DNA from: Limonium bicolor
Lineage: Eukaryota > Streptophyta > Magnoliopsida > Caryophyllales > Plumbaginaceae
DNA length: 64,000 nt
Reading direction: 5' to 3'
Assembly (NCBI GenBank): GCA_023374045.1
Contig: CM041777.1
Coordinates: 460,751,827 to 460,815,826, forward strand
Shown here: positions 45,901 to 57,122 of the stretch, in pieces
How the letters are laid out: each line of letters opens with the position of its first letter
How positions within the stretch are numbered: position 1 is the stretch's first letter
Program-made: the position numbers and the translations under genes
Notes under the pieces: model-generated
Told to the model about the DNA's origin: nothing
Database searches by the model: none
Seen by the model: only the letters and a program-made list of their open reading frames with translations

Positions 45901-48104
45901 TTGTGCAGTAATGATCGAGTGGGATAGCTAGGAAGTTGGGAAGATGACAATTGTGGTAAGAGTAGAGGAAAATTTGTGAAGTAAAGAGTACTTGTAAAGA
46001 ACCAGTAGGTGAGCATAGTCAGAAGCCACTGGTAATAAAGGAAGCACTACAATTAAGTAGTGGCTTAACCTCAACCGACAATGAGTCGGAGGAATCAAGT
46101 GAATAACCACGAAAATACACAACAGTATATATATATATTCCTAAAGAGCTGGATAGAGAATCCGAAGCTCATTGAATTCGCGTGCGGTAAAGGAATACCA
46201 CGCTTGATTGATAAACCTTATTCCCAAGATAAAAAAAAGGGGGGATAAAAGGATATTGTATAACACATTTGGAATAATGAGAAGGGCAATTACACCGTAA
46301 GTTACCAGGGTCGCGCAGCAGAAGCTAGTGGGCCCAGAATTTTAAGGTTTAATACACCTAGTGAATGAATGGATAATCATCAATGCCTAGAAACCTCTAA
46401 GGCTAGAACTGAACCCGGTTAGGAGTTAAACAACTCCCATGAGAATTCTTGGTGCACGGACTAACCCACAATATGGTTAAGACCCTTGGACCAGAATACA
46501 TTGTATAATAGACCGCATGGAAGTTGAACCACTCCATGACGGCTGAATGCCTTACACCCTTGTCCAATGTTGACACATGGTAGATTACGTGGGCGTAATC
46601 CCTTTTTAAGGGGGGTAGAGCGAAAATCGCAAAATGTATGTTTTACGTGATAGGGCGTAAACTACAATGCGCATAGCGCAAAAGAATTTTTTCGAATGAC
46701 TGGTACCTATGTTACATAAACATTTGTATCCACTCATTGTGTAAACTTGAGTATTTGTGAGATTTGAAGTGGGAAGGAATATTGGTTGTGAGAAATTGAG
46801 GTGAAGGGAGTATAGAAACTCCATGGGGAAAGAGAACCCTGATTGGTAATAATTTGGGAAATGAGTATGTTTGAGGAATTTGTTGAGTATGTTGGGAGAA
46901 TTGATGGGTATAAATCGGTATGAAACCGATGTTGAACCTAGTGGGAAGTGAGTTCCCTAGGTAATTTGAGTTAGTTGTATTTGTGAATAAATTGAGGATA
47001 TAAATTGATTTGACTTGTAAATGATTTGAGGATAGAAAAACTAATTGGAAAACTAACTTTTGAGATTCTTGGGTATAGAAGTTGAAGATAGGTTGAGTAA
47101 TAATTGATGAGATGACTAGTAAGTGAATATTGAATTCTAGAAATTGGTAAATGTATGGTTGTATGATTACGACTAGAAAGATTAAGAAGATAGAAAATGA
47201 AATAATGATTTACTATTTGATTGGGTGAATTGAGGTGGGAGGTGGAACTTGGTTTGCTAGCAATCAAGGGAAACTGAACACCAAAGTGGGGTGGATGGAT
47301 AGTTCAACACCAATGCTGATCACATTGGGGTTGAATGACTCTTGAAGCTCCGTATAAGTGGCCACAAGTAATCACGCTAGTAATAGGTGAAACTAACATA
47401 AATTGGAACTTGGAGTTGCATTGAAGTTTTCAAAATGAACTTCTAAATGATTTTGGCAAATGATTTTCTTCAAACTTGAGAATGAGGATTGGTTTTGAAA
47501 CCACTTCCACGGGCGCTAGTGGATCTTTCATGGCTAGGCACGGGTATCCGGTTGAATCATGGGGGTGAAGCTAGTTGTGAGTCGGTGGAGGTGTTGAATA
47601 GTTTTGAAACCACTACAACGGACGAGCAAGGGTACTAAGTGACCTGTAGGACGCTTGTAGTGTGTGTTTTGTATTTGTCCAAGGGCCGCCGGATATGAGT
47701 AGTCCGGTCAGGGAAGAGTACCCACTTTGGAGCCTGAGGATTCTCTAGAGGTGCAAATGAATTTTGATCATAACCAAAGGACCGTAGAGCCAGAAAGAGT
47801 AAGTGCTCAATGTCATGACGGCCGTGAACCAGAGAGCGTAAGTGTTCAAACGTGACCGGTACCGGAGGGATCACTCGATTTGGGGGAGGACTTAGTGCCT
47901 AATTGTCTGCGGATGGACCCCCTTTGAGAGATTTGAGAAAAATGTATTTTTGGTTGCTATGCATGCTTGACATGTTGTGTGGATACGTGGTTTGTAATCA
48001 GTCAGTTATTGGAGTCTGACAGTTGTTGAGAGAGTATAACCCTAGTATTGAGTACCTTGGTGACTAACAATCTTAGACTCACTAACTTTGTGGGCAAAGT
48101 TCTT
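42957..48104 (+). other. LARD interior without recognisable coding sequence
   Basis: I see no plus-strand frame longer than about 60 codons. Minus-strand frames up to 126 codons (43469-43089) resemble no known protein. I looked for gag CCHC, protease DSG/DTG, RT FxDD, RNase H TDHKSL and integrase motifs and saw none. Base composition is balanced, not satellite-like. A PPT-like box lies at 46603-46620. Confidence 0.7.
46603..46620 (+). other. Internal polypurine-tract copy in the LARD
   Basis: TTTAAGGGGGGTAGA matches the 3' PPT (48103-48117) over 15 bases, about 1.5 kb upstream of it. Confidence 0.6.
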
Positions 48105-48118
48105 TAAGGGGGGTAGAT
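48105..48118 (+). other. 3' polypurine tract of the LARD
   Basis: TAAGGGGGGTAGAT lies directly before the 3' LTR start TGAAATACCCC at 48119. Confidence 0.85.
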
Positions 48119-51100
48119 TGAAATACCCCAGACTTAATTAGGGTGAGTAAATTACTCTAATACGATATTGAGGGCCTATTAGTGCCTAATAAATTTTGGT
48201 AAAAAGAATAAATCCAAAAGAAATAATAAAAAACGCTTAAAAAGCGAAAAACGTTAAAACGAGCGTTAAGTGACCCTAGGAGAAATACAACCTTAAATAG
48301 GGTACTAAATGAATTTAAAAGGCTTAATAATGCCTAAATAATATATGGGAACAATTCCCGAAGGAAACGGATCCAAATAATGTAATAAAACGCTAATAAA
48401 GCTTTAACGCACGTTTTTCGAGAAAACCCGAAAACGTGACTTTGAGTGGTCAAACGAACCCGTAAAAATTATAGTTCATTATATAACTATAAACAAACAT
48501 TAATGGGAGTATAATAGCCATTAAAATTAAAGAAACGAGAAAATTCCAGAAAACGGGCCCGGTTAGTGAATAGTGCTAAACCGGGTAAAATAAACGAGCG
48601 TTTTCTGTAAAAGACGAAAAACGCTCCAGCTGGTATACATTAGAGGGGCCGGTTTTTAATATATAATAAGCTCCCTCACACACCTAATAAGCTAGGAAGA
48701 AAAGAAAGAAAAGAAAGAAAAGTAAAAAGGTAGAAAAGTACCCCACCCTCTCTTCCTCTCTCATTTCTCTTCTTCCTTCTCTTTCCTCCTTTCTTCCTTC
48801 CTTGTCGTTCTCTCTTTCTTCCTCCATTCCAGCCGATTTCTTCCTCTTCTCCCATGGCTTCTTGCCATTTCCTTGCTTGCCCAAGCTTCCTCCAAGCTCC
48901 AAATGCAAAACAAATTACATATTTGAACTCCCCTCATCCTCCTCTACACTTCTCTCTTTTTAAAATTCCAAAAGGATGAAGTTGACCTCCATGGGTTTTC
49001 CCCATTTGAAGAGAAAAAGGCACCACCTTGTAGCTTGGAATCTCCTCTTTCTAACAAGGTAAAAAGTTTCAAGAGAAAAGCTCATTTTCTCCATTTTCAT
49101 GCCTTGGCCGATTTTGGCTTCTTCTAATACCTTGTTTTCCTTCTTGATTTGAGCACTCATTAAACCTCCAATGGTGGTTGGAAGCCTTTCCTTCATTGTT
49201 GATCAAAAACCCATTTCTAGGGTTTCAAGGTAATTGACCAATCTTAGTGTCTTAAGCCTTTTAATTGGTGAGTTTAGTGTTTTGATTAAACTCATTCCCT
49301 TGCGTGATGATTGGGTTGGAGTCTTGCAAATCACATTGCCCCATTTGACCGAGATGAGAAGAGAAGGAGGGAAGGAGAATTAAAAAGGAGATTTGAGGAG
49401 CTTAAGGTAAGAAATCCACCTTAAGATTTGTTTTGAATGCTTTAAGGATTTGGGATGGGTTAAATTAAACAATGAACCCAAATTGTGTAAATGATATGTT
49501 GGTAGGCACTTGAGAGAGAAATGTGAAATTGTATGGAATTAAAGGCCTAAGTGCCATTGTATTTAAAGTTTGAGCTATATTGTGGTTTGAAGGGATTTTG
49601 GTAATTTTGGATTGATATGATGTGCTGGTAGGACCCTTATGGGTGGGGCTAGATAGGAATGTAAATCGATGTGAATTGATGGTTTGGGAGATGTTAGGTT
49701 TATGGGGAAACTATGGCGAAATTTTGGTAGAAAAACAAGTGTTTAAAGATGACTTAGTGTATTGAAGAACCTAGGTGTTTGTGGTGTTGTTTGGAGTGTA
49801 GTTGTAGCCTTGAAATGGCATTGGAGAACTAGTAGAGGAGAGGTGAAAATCTGTAGCAAGGGAGTGTGGAATGTTTAGAAAAAACTAGAAAATGAATGGG
49901 TGTGCAAGACTTAGGAAATGAGAGTTGGACTTGGGTTTTAGGAATGGTGTATACCTAGGGATGAATTGGTATGGTCATTAAGTGATTTGGTAGGCTTGGT
50001 AAGATGTAAAAACTAGTAAGAAGGAGTTAGAAATGCAAGAGAGTGCAAAATGCAAAAATGTGAGAACTTGAATTGTTGGATTTAACCAAGGATTTGAGGT
50101 GGTTTAAGGAGTGTTTTGAGGTGTTAAAATGTGTAGAAAACTTGTGGGAAGATTAGGGAAAGATTAAGGGTGGTTTATGGATTGATTAGGGGCTGAAAAA
50201 TTATGTAAGTTGCAGGTTTTAGCAGGGTCCGGGACTTAGTCCTTGGACAAAGTTCCGGACCACCCATTAAAACAGGCCGAGACTTTTCCCAGCATATGGT
50301 CCGGGACTTGAGAGATGGACAAAGTCCCGGACCACCCCTTGATATTAGCCGAGAGTTCTTGTAGTACTTGGTCGGGACTTAAGGGATGGACAAGGTCCCG
50401 GACCACCTATTAAAAATCATGCCGAGAGTTTGTTATGCATTGGTCCGGGACTATAGGTAGGGACCAAGTCCCGGACCACCCCCAGAATTCAACAGAATGT
50501 GTTTTAAGGGTTTAAATGATGGGGGTTTGAATGGTATTGGTTTTAGATGATGTTTAGGAGTTGTTTGGTGACTTGTAAAGGTCCTAAGAAGTATAAACAA
50601 GTGTTGGAAGTGAGTGAGCAAGTTAAGGAATTAAGTACACTAAGTTAAACCGAATTAACGGGATAAAGGGGTAAGTACGGGAGTAGCGTTTATGTGCATA
50701 CCGTAATACCTTAATAATAATTGAACCATTTGACATGTAATTAGTGATTCGAGAATAAGATTCGAGGAACAAGTGTGAGCCAAAGAACATGAGAACCCCC
50801 GGTAAAGATAAACCCCGGTGAAAGGTATGATTTCCTCGCTCTGTATCCTAACTTGGTTACCCCGATTTGTGTGCTTGTTTGATTGTGTGATCACCTAACA
50901 AGATAAATGCATGAATCGGATGGTGTGCACTCATTAGTGCTTGTGTGATATGTTGTTGTTGGATTGTATTCTTTGACTAAAGTTTGTATAATTCATGAAA
51001 TGTGGAATGTGAATGAATTGCTTGAATGTGATTGTGTGTGGTAGTGCGACTCATAGTTGAGTCTTGTGTGAGTAGAGACTCGTAGAAAGAGTCTAGTGCA

Positions 51101-52645
51101 AACTAATAAAAGGTGGAACGCACTACAACTATCGAAACCATACACGGTAACATAAACCTACGAACACATTCGAAACGTGAGAAGGTATACGGAGTGGTAA
51201 CCTCCCGATAACGGTTAGAGAACCGAAATGACTAAACCCACTCGATAAATATTAGTGGAAGTATATAAGTAACCTCTAACTAGAGGATTGGAAAGTTGTT
51301 CGAAAATACGAACCTTGAGTAAAGTAATGAATGGTAAGGGATCACCAAATCCCTTAGAAATATAGTCGAACCCCAATGAGAGGAACCGACTAACATGAAC
51401 AATGTCCCGAACTTGAGAGTATTCGATAAGTTGGTTAAAACCCTAAATCTTAGAATACTTGACATTGAAGAATTCCCTAAGCCATTAGATGCTATCGAGA
51501 GAGATACTTCTAGGCTAATCCTTGAGATTGTGTGAATTGACTCCGAGAGTGGAGTTTTGGGAAATTTGAGTCGCCCGGTAGTGAGCCGGACATTTGAGTT
51601 TTGAGGAGCTAACTGTATAGCCCTATTTGTATTTGAGCCCGGTGGTGGGTCTTGTGTATGACCCTGCCCGGAGGTCGTGAGATCGACTTAACATATACCT
51701 TGAGAATTGAGTATTGACTTGAGAACTTGAGTATTGAGTATTGACTTGAGAACTTGAGTATTGAGTATTGAGTATTGAATCGGTTATGTGAGTGTTGAGA
51801 ATTGAGTTGTGACTTGTGGAACTTGAGAATTTGAGTTGAGTAGGGAATTGAGTTGAGTGTTGTAGACCTTGTTGAGATTATGAGTAAGAGTACCCAAGGG
51901 AGTGGGTAGTACATGAGTAGTTGAGTAAGGCATGGTGAGGTAGAAACCCTCAAGCCTAATTAAAGAACATATTGAACCAACCCTTGGTGTGTGTTAGTGC
52001 TTGTGTTCAATGTTGAACTTGATTGCGAATGTGCATATATAATGTATGTTGTATGCATGCTGTTGTGATAAAATGAACCGCATGCTCTCGACCAAATAGT
52101 TGGCGTACCCTCGCTAGTACGCGGGGTATGCGGAAGTCATATTCAGCGTAAGCTGACCCCCTAGGGGGAACGTTTTTAGTGTGCAGGTACCCGAGGAGAA
52201 TATGAGCATTGTAAGTGACCGACAGCTAAGCCGGACACCGTTCGAGAGTAGGACGGGGTCGTTATTGATATGGGTAGTGGTTAAGGAATTGTATTTATGT
52301 ATTGTGGATTGGTAAGACCGAAGGGTCGTTGATGAACTTGGAAATTGTAGATACTCGGTATAGTATAGAATGGTTATTGTATTGTATATTGGGGTGTTAA
52401 AGGTTGTATTGACTTGAGAATTGTTTAAGTAAAGGAAGTATCGTTTGTATAGTGTGCTCGGTATAAGACCCATCAGACCGATATTGTATTTGTTGTTGTA
52501 ATTGAGTTTGGATTGGCCTAGTTAGTCACGTGGGTGACTAACGGCAATGTTTCACCCCCGGTTGAGTTGGAACTACCGCTGCGTTGTTGTTGATATATGA
52601 GACAGGTCAGAGGATAAGGGTGTGATTACCGGTAGGGGTGTTACA
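48119..52645 (+). repeat. 3' LTR of the LARD (4527 bp)
   Basis: It has full ends TGAAATACCCCAGACTT and GGTAGGGGTGTTACA. Many of its differences from the 5' LTR are single-base indels. TATA-like box at 48657-48669; hairpin array at 50226-50477. Confidence 0.93.
50226..50477. repeat. Array of four GGTCCGGGAC hairpins, LARD 3' LTR
   Basis: Units lie at 50226-50261, 50298-50333, 50370-50404 (one base missing in its left arm) and 50442-50477, all starting 72 bp apart. Confidence 0.92.
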
Positions 52646-52646
52646 C

Positions 52647-53189
52647 AACCCGAATTTATCTTGGGATTATGTGCACTCAGCCGTTATGGAGACATCCAAC
52701 CTCGGGGAACTCATCACCCAACCGGAGCAGGAACCCCATCATCTCCTGGATGCCATGATATCAGCTCCGGAAAAATAGCAACCAACGAAGCGGTTCTCTC
52801 TCTCGAAAATTTGCCACCACGTGTTGATTTAACCCCCATCACTTTATCTGAAACTATGTTGGACCAATATGGACATCAATCAGAGCATATTTTCTGAAAT
52901 GATAATATAGTGATATCCTAAAGTTCTCCAGAAATAAATTGCAGTTACGCCGCAGAAAGTAGTCAAGAAGAGGAACAGTCTGGGATTCACATTGGCTTTA
53001 CAAATATCCCAAATGATGGAAGACCAACGCCAGTAGACACGACCACACTTAAAGGAATCGATATTCAAGTAGTGCTATCCCAGAGAAATCAAGTTCACAG
53101 AAAGTCCCCCCTCACCAAGCGAATTCAAGGAAGAAAAAGCAGTCGAATAGGAGACCATCATCAGAAGCACGTAAATGTCTGAAGTATGG
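52647..53189 (+). pseudogene. Unassigned degenerate reading frame next to the LARD
   Basis: One frame stays open from the LARD junction to TGA 52897 and, after one more stop, from about 52922 to 53189 (roughly 90 codons without a stop). The text includes LENLPPRVDLTPITLSE, AAESSQEEEQSGIHIGF and SPLTKRIQGRKSSRIGDHH, a charged low-complexity linker. I do not recognise the family. It is loosely like the linker between LINE ORF1 and the endonuclease. It could also be chance. Confidence 0.3.
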
Positions 53190-54399
53190 TCAATGGCTCC
53201 GGGTGAACTAGCCCTGTCCTAGTAAGTCTCTAGCCAACCTTGATCGTATCCTAAGACACCACGACAAATCTAAAGGCCAAAGATAAGATGAGTGTAGCAT
53301 TCTACAACGTTTGAGGAATAAAGAGAATAAAAATGGGTAATGGTGAAGAAGGAATACGGAAAACAGGGGTGATGCTGATCACGATCAGGGAGACGCAACC
53401 CTTTTTTCGTGCAATAAAAATATGGCGGGGGAGTAGAAACCGTATCAATATGTTTTACACAAGAAGATTGAATCTGAGAAAAAGTGGTCACTTTCAACAA
53501 AATGCAAGTTCTTGAATGGTGCAGAAACGAAGGACCATATAGAACCCAGAGCTGTGTTGACAAACTATGTGAATCTGAAGGACATGCTCTGGCGGCTTCG
53601 CAATTGTGGGAGTTAAAGGTTACTGGGGTGTTAAAGCCGTGTTCCAAAGCATCCTAGCGATGATGTATGTCGTATGTTTCCTTTCGTTGGTGTCATACCA
53701 AGTGATGAGGTTTTGTCTTATGTTGTTGGTGTAGTACCAAGTGGTAGTTGTGTTTTTTGTTTATGTGATAAGCAAGGTGGGGTAATTACTCAGCCTGTAA
53801 ACCCTATCAATCTTTTGACACCCTGTAGCTACTTATGTAACCCCCTGATAAAAAAACTAAACAGCAGGTCCTATTTACATTTACATGGACAAGAATCATT
53901 ACTATTATATGTATAATACTCATTAATGTTAACATAATTTGTTTAGTTTAGTTAAAAGGATCTACATTATGAGTAATTAATATAGTAAACTATATCATGT
54001 CAAGTAATATACTTTGAACAAATATAAAGATCGACCAAGCATATCAGTGGAGATATATAGAACCTTAGTCATATAATATCTTAATCACACATCATTATCA
54101 CAGATTATTGAATAACCGACCACATAAGTTTATGATCCAACCACGTGCTAGCCAAACCAAGATTTGCTTGACTTTATTAAGTTGTATCTCAAAACAAACT
54201 TACCCAAAACCTGATTTGAGAGACTCGATTACCATCTCAAGCATAATAAATGTATAAATTTGCTAGTGGACTAGGAATTCATCTTCAAGAGTGAAAATAT
54301 ATGCATTGACGAGACTTGGCAGCAATATGGTAATGACATGGCAAATCAGATGGTGTGGCAATTGTGGATTAACATGACACAAGTTATTGATGTAGTAAT
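53190..54399. other. No recognised gene
   Basis: Mixed sequence becoming AT-rich after 53880. Frames at 53647-53270 (minus, 125 codons) and 53674-53916 (plus, 80 codons) show no known motif. Confidence 0.5.
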
Positions 54400-54990
54400 A
54401 GTTACTTATATACATGGTGTCACTAATGTGGTGCCGATGTCAACATTAATGGATTTGTCTAAACTTTTCATTACATATATATGAACTCCTAACTGAATTA
54501 TTATAATGCGACGCTGAATTTTCCATAATAGTACAACACTTATTTTGCATGAATATATATGACTGGACCAGGTTTCAAAAAAAAAAAAGAATATATATGA
54601 CTGGACCTTTTCTAAACTCTTTAACTTGAGTCTTCTGAACGCATATTTGGATTTACATGAACTAGAGTTTCATGAATACATTATGACTGGAATATTTACC
54701 AGAACTCTTAACTACTTTTTTAAATGTATGATTATATTTACCTGAACTCCAAAGTGGAGTTTTAAGAATGCGTTATTGAACTTCCTGATCAATATGACTA
54801 GATTTACCTTAACTCTTAACAATTTTTTCTTGAATTTATGACTATTTTTACTTGAACTCTTAGTTGGATTAATGTGAATAAATCACTAGGTTTTTGGGAA
54901 TGAATTTAAATCATTTGGATTTTTCTTGAACTCCTAATTCAGTTTAACTCATAGCTAGATTTACTTGAACTCTCAACTGAATTTTTCTAA
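54400..54990. repeat. Degenerate direct repeats (TTTACTTGAACTC theme)
   Basis: Blocks such as ATGACT-GGA/AGA-TTTACCTGAACTC and GAACTCTTAACT recur irregularly at about 60-80 bp spacing. It is probably an old satellite or repeat remnant. Confidence 0.5.
54551..54607 (+). mobile_element. Tiny poly(A) insertion with a perfect 19-bp target duplication
   Basis: GAATATATATGACTGGACC (54551-54569) is repeated exactly at 54589-54607. Between the copies are only AGGTTTC and 12 A. A long target duplication plus a poly(A) tail is the signature of LINE-driven target-primed insertion, here almost totally 5'-truncated. Confidence 0.75.
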
Positions 54991-55124
54991 TCACGAAATA
55001 TGCGGGTGTTATTTGTATTTAATTAACAGTAATTATTAAAGGTTAACATAACTAATATAATATTGAGAATGGTGCAATGGTTAAAGGAGCACCAAAATAC
55101 ATATTACGAAAAGTTTAAATCTTA

Positions 55125-55353
55125 CTCCTCCGTTCATTAATATCTGTCGTTTTAGGATATGATTCTTGTTCAAAAATATCTGTCATTCTAGCTTTTTGAC
55201 ACACTTCTTTCCACTTTTACCCCTACTATTCAATATAAAAGTAATTATTATCTAAATGGAAAAATAAAAAGTAGGGGCACATGTGTCATTGTCCTACTTT
55301 TCTTAATAATTGTGCAAGTTTCTAAAATGACAGTTACTGTTGAACGGAGGGAG
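55125..55353. mobile_element. Stowaway-like MITE
   Basis: The ends are CTCCTCCGTTCATTAATATC and AACGGAGGGAG, flanked by TA at 55123-55124 and 55354-55355. The interior has inverted ATCTGTC / TGACAGT blocks. Confidence 0.78.
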
Positions 55354-55532
55354 TACTATATAGAAATCTGTATCCATATTTGGCTAAATGATGGAGTCAC
55401 GTGTGATGGTGGGTGTCCTGTAAAAAATATGCATATTTCAAGCACACCCTCGTAATTGTCATTTTACAAAATCCTTAATACATTTTAGGAGAAAATTATC
55501 TTTTACTCTCTCCTATTCAAAATATCTGTCGT

Positions 55533-55920
55533 TTGGAGATGAAACTGGACAGATTGAGTATGATTTATCGGCGTGATCGCTCAAAACTGAGCATTTATTG
55601 GATTCGACTTGAAATCTTGGCTTCTCCTAGGGATGAAAGAGGTATGGGTAATTGTGATTTTGAGAAATACTTCCTCGCCCTCTTTGGTAAAATGGATTGG
55701 CATTCAATTTCTAATCCTGTGTCTTAAAGTCATGTTATTTCCCTTATAATGATATCGTGGCAGGGATTCTTTCTATTGAAGGTAGTCCTATTTGAAAGTT
55801 CATTCAAGCTGATCTTTATTTCATGCTCAAGGGTTGTTGGTGGAAACTGATGTCTAGTGATGCTGATATCTAGAAGGACCTGTGGCTGCCTAGACCTTGG
55901 TCTTTTCTACCCATTACTCT
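55533..55920 (+). pseudogene. LINE ORF2 3' remnant
   Basis: The reading IYWIRLEILASPRDERGMGN, then DFEKYFLALFGKMDW and SISNPVSLKS, matches the conserved region after the RT of plant L1-type ORF2, just before the terminal zinc-binding domain. Frame-broken text follows (GCWWKLMSSDADI, KDLWLPRPWSF). It is a fragment, and I cannot tell whether it is related to the LINE at 57 kb. Confidence 0.65.
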
Positions 55921-56150
55921 GTTGAAAATATAAGAATGTGGAGAAATAGTAGAAGTGAACTAAATTAGTAATAAAAAAATATCTTAAAACTTCCTCCTAC
56001 AAAGACTAATCTTCTAGATAAATCTAAATAATAATTATTAATTTCAAATCACTAAAATCAACACTTTCCTTTGATTTGAAATTCTCTAAAATAACTATGG
56101 AAAAAAAGTCTTAACAACTTAAACAAAAATATTTGAGGTACTTCTCTCCA

Positions 56151-56240
56151 AAATCTATTCAAATCTTCCACGAAGCATTTGTCTCCAAAATCTCTTCAAA
56201 TCTTCCACGGAACACTTTTCTCTAAAATCTGGATGCACCT
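56151..56240. repeat. About 37-bp tandem repeat, 2.5 units
   Basis: CCAAAATCT(A/C)TTCAAATCTTCCACG(A/G)A recurs near 56151, 56188 and partly 56222. It lies in AT-rich sequence (55920-56320) that starts TGTTGAAAATATAAG, possibly a decayed copia-type LTR. Confidence 0.55.
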
Positions 56241-56326
56241 CTCATCTTCTTCCGCAATTATGGTGCACATCTCACCAATAATCTATCCCAGGAGACATCT
56301 CTCCTTACCTCTAAAACTGGCTAAAG

Positions 56327-56963
56327 TCCAACATGTCAAGTTAATTTGATGCTTGTTAATTTCTACGGAGCATTCATAGTTTAGTCAATAAACCAAAATT
56401 TCACTGGAAATTAATCACGGGTCAACCTATTAAATTGGAAAAGTACAACGCTGGTGGAGCATAATTCAGGTTTAGGTCTATCCTCACCCATTTTTATAAA
56501 AACAATGATCAGGTATTAAAAACGTTTCAAGTGTGCTAGTATCTTGTTTTTTCTCTGTTCCGGAATCTATTAGTGGCATTCGCGTGGAATCACTATGTGA
56601 AGCTGTGATGATTCGTCGAAGATGGGCTAAAATGCACTCAACCACAAAAAGCAGATGTGAAGGGTAGACGCGGATTGTTGTCTAATATATATCACAGTGG
56701 TAGGAGCAAGTTGTACGCGAGGTAGCATGGGCTGTGGGATAATTGCAGTTAAAATTCCCAGTCCCATAGGAAAGGTACTGAGCATGGCCCGTGAACTGCT
56801 TTAAAATGGTGGGCCTCTCGGAAGTTTTGATTTGTTTTGTTTGTGTATGGATACGGCGAGGCTTTTATTAGTTTATACATCTATTACTTTTTGGTACCGG
56901 GATATCCTGAGAAATAAAGCATGTGGTAGGACAAAGGTTGTTGGATGAAAAGGGTTGTTGGGG
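56327..56963 (+). repeat. Right copy of the direct duplication
   Basis: It is collinear with 36489-37380. It lacks the AT-rich insert but has about 60 bp extra near 56800-56865 between matching CTTTT ends. The LINE begins where the match ends. Confidence 0.88.
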
Positions 56964-57122
56964 CATAATATAGTTGGAGAGAAAAAGTCCAGCTACCTTT
57001 GCTCTCTAAAGAATGCGCCATACGCGCCGCTGATCCCCAACTAAAGAATCGTCAAACCCTAATTTCTACTACCGTCAACGTATGATGTGCTGGAAGGGCC
57101 GGAGGATGATTAGCTAGCGCGG

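Larger units (their letters stand above)
38444..52645 (+). mobile_element. LARD-like non-autonomous LTR retrotransposon (14.2 kb)
   Basis: Two nearly identical LTRs of about 4.5 kb flank 5.2 kb of interior that begins with a perfect tRNA-iMet PBS (42945-42956) and ends with a PPT (48105-48118). No gag, protease, RT or integrase motif is visible in the interior on either strand. LTR size plus non-coding interior match the large retrotransposon derivative (LARD) class. LTR termini, PBS spacing and hairpin arrays link it to the E1 superfamily, which could supply proteins in trans (inference). LTR identity near 99 percent by eye implies a recent insertion. Confidence 0.88.

Noticed and set aside
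40527..50477. Regularly spaced palindromic repeats that superficially resemble a CRISPR array
   Set aside because: The units are hairpins within LTRs of a plant retrotransposon, present in several LTR copies, with homologous spacers and no cas genes. They are LTR structure, not CRISPR.
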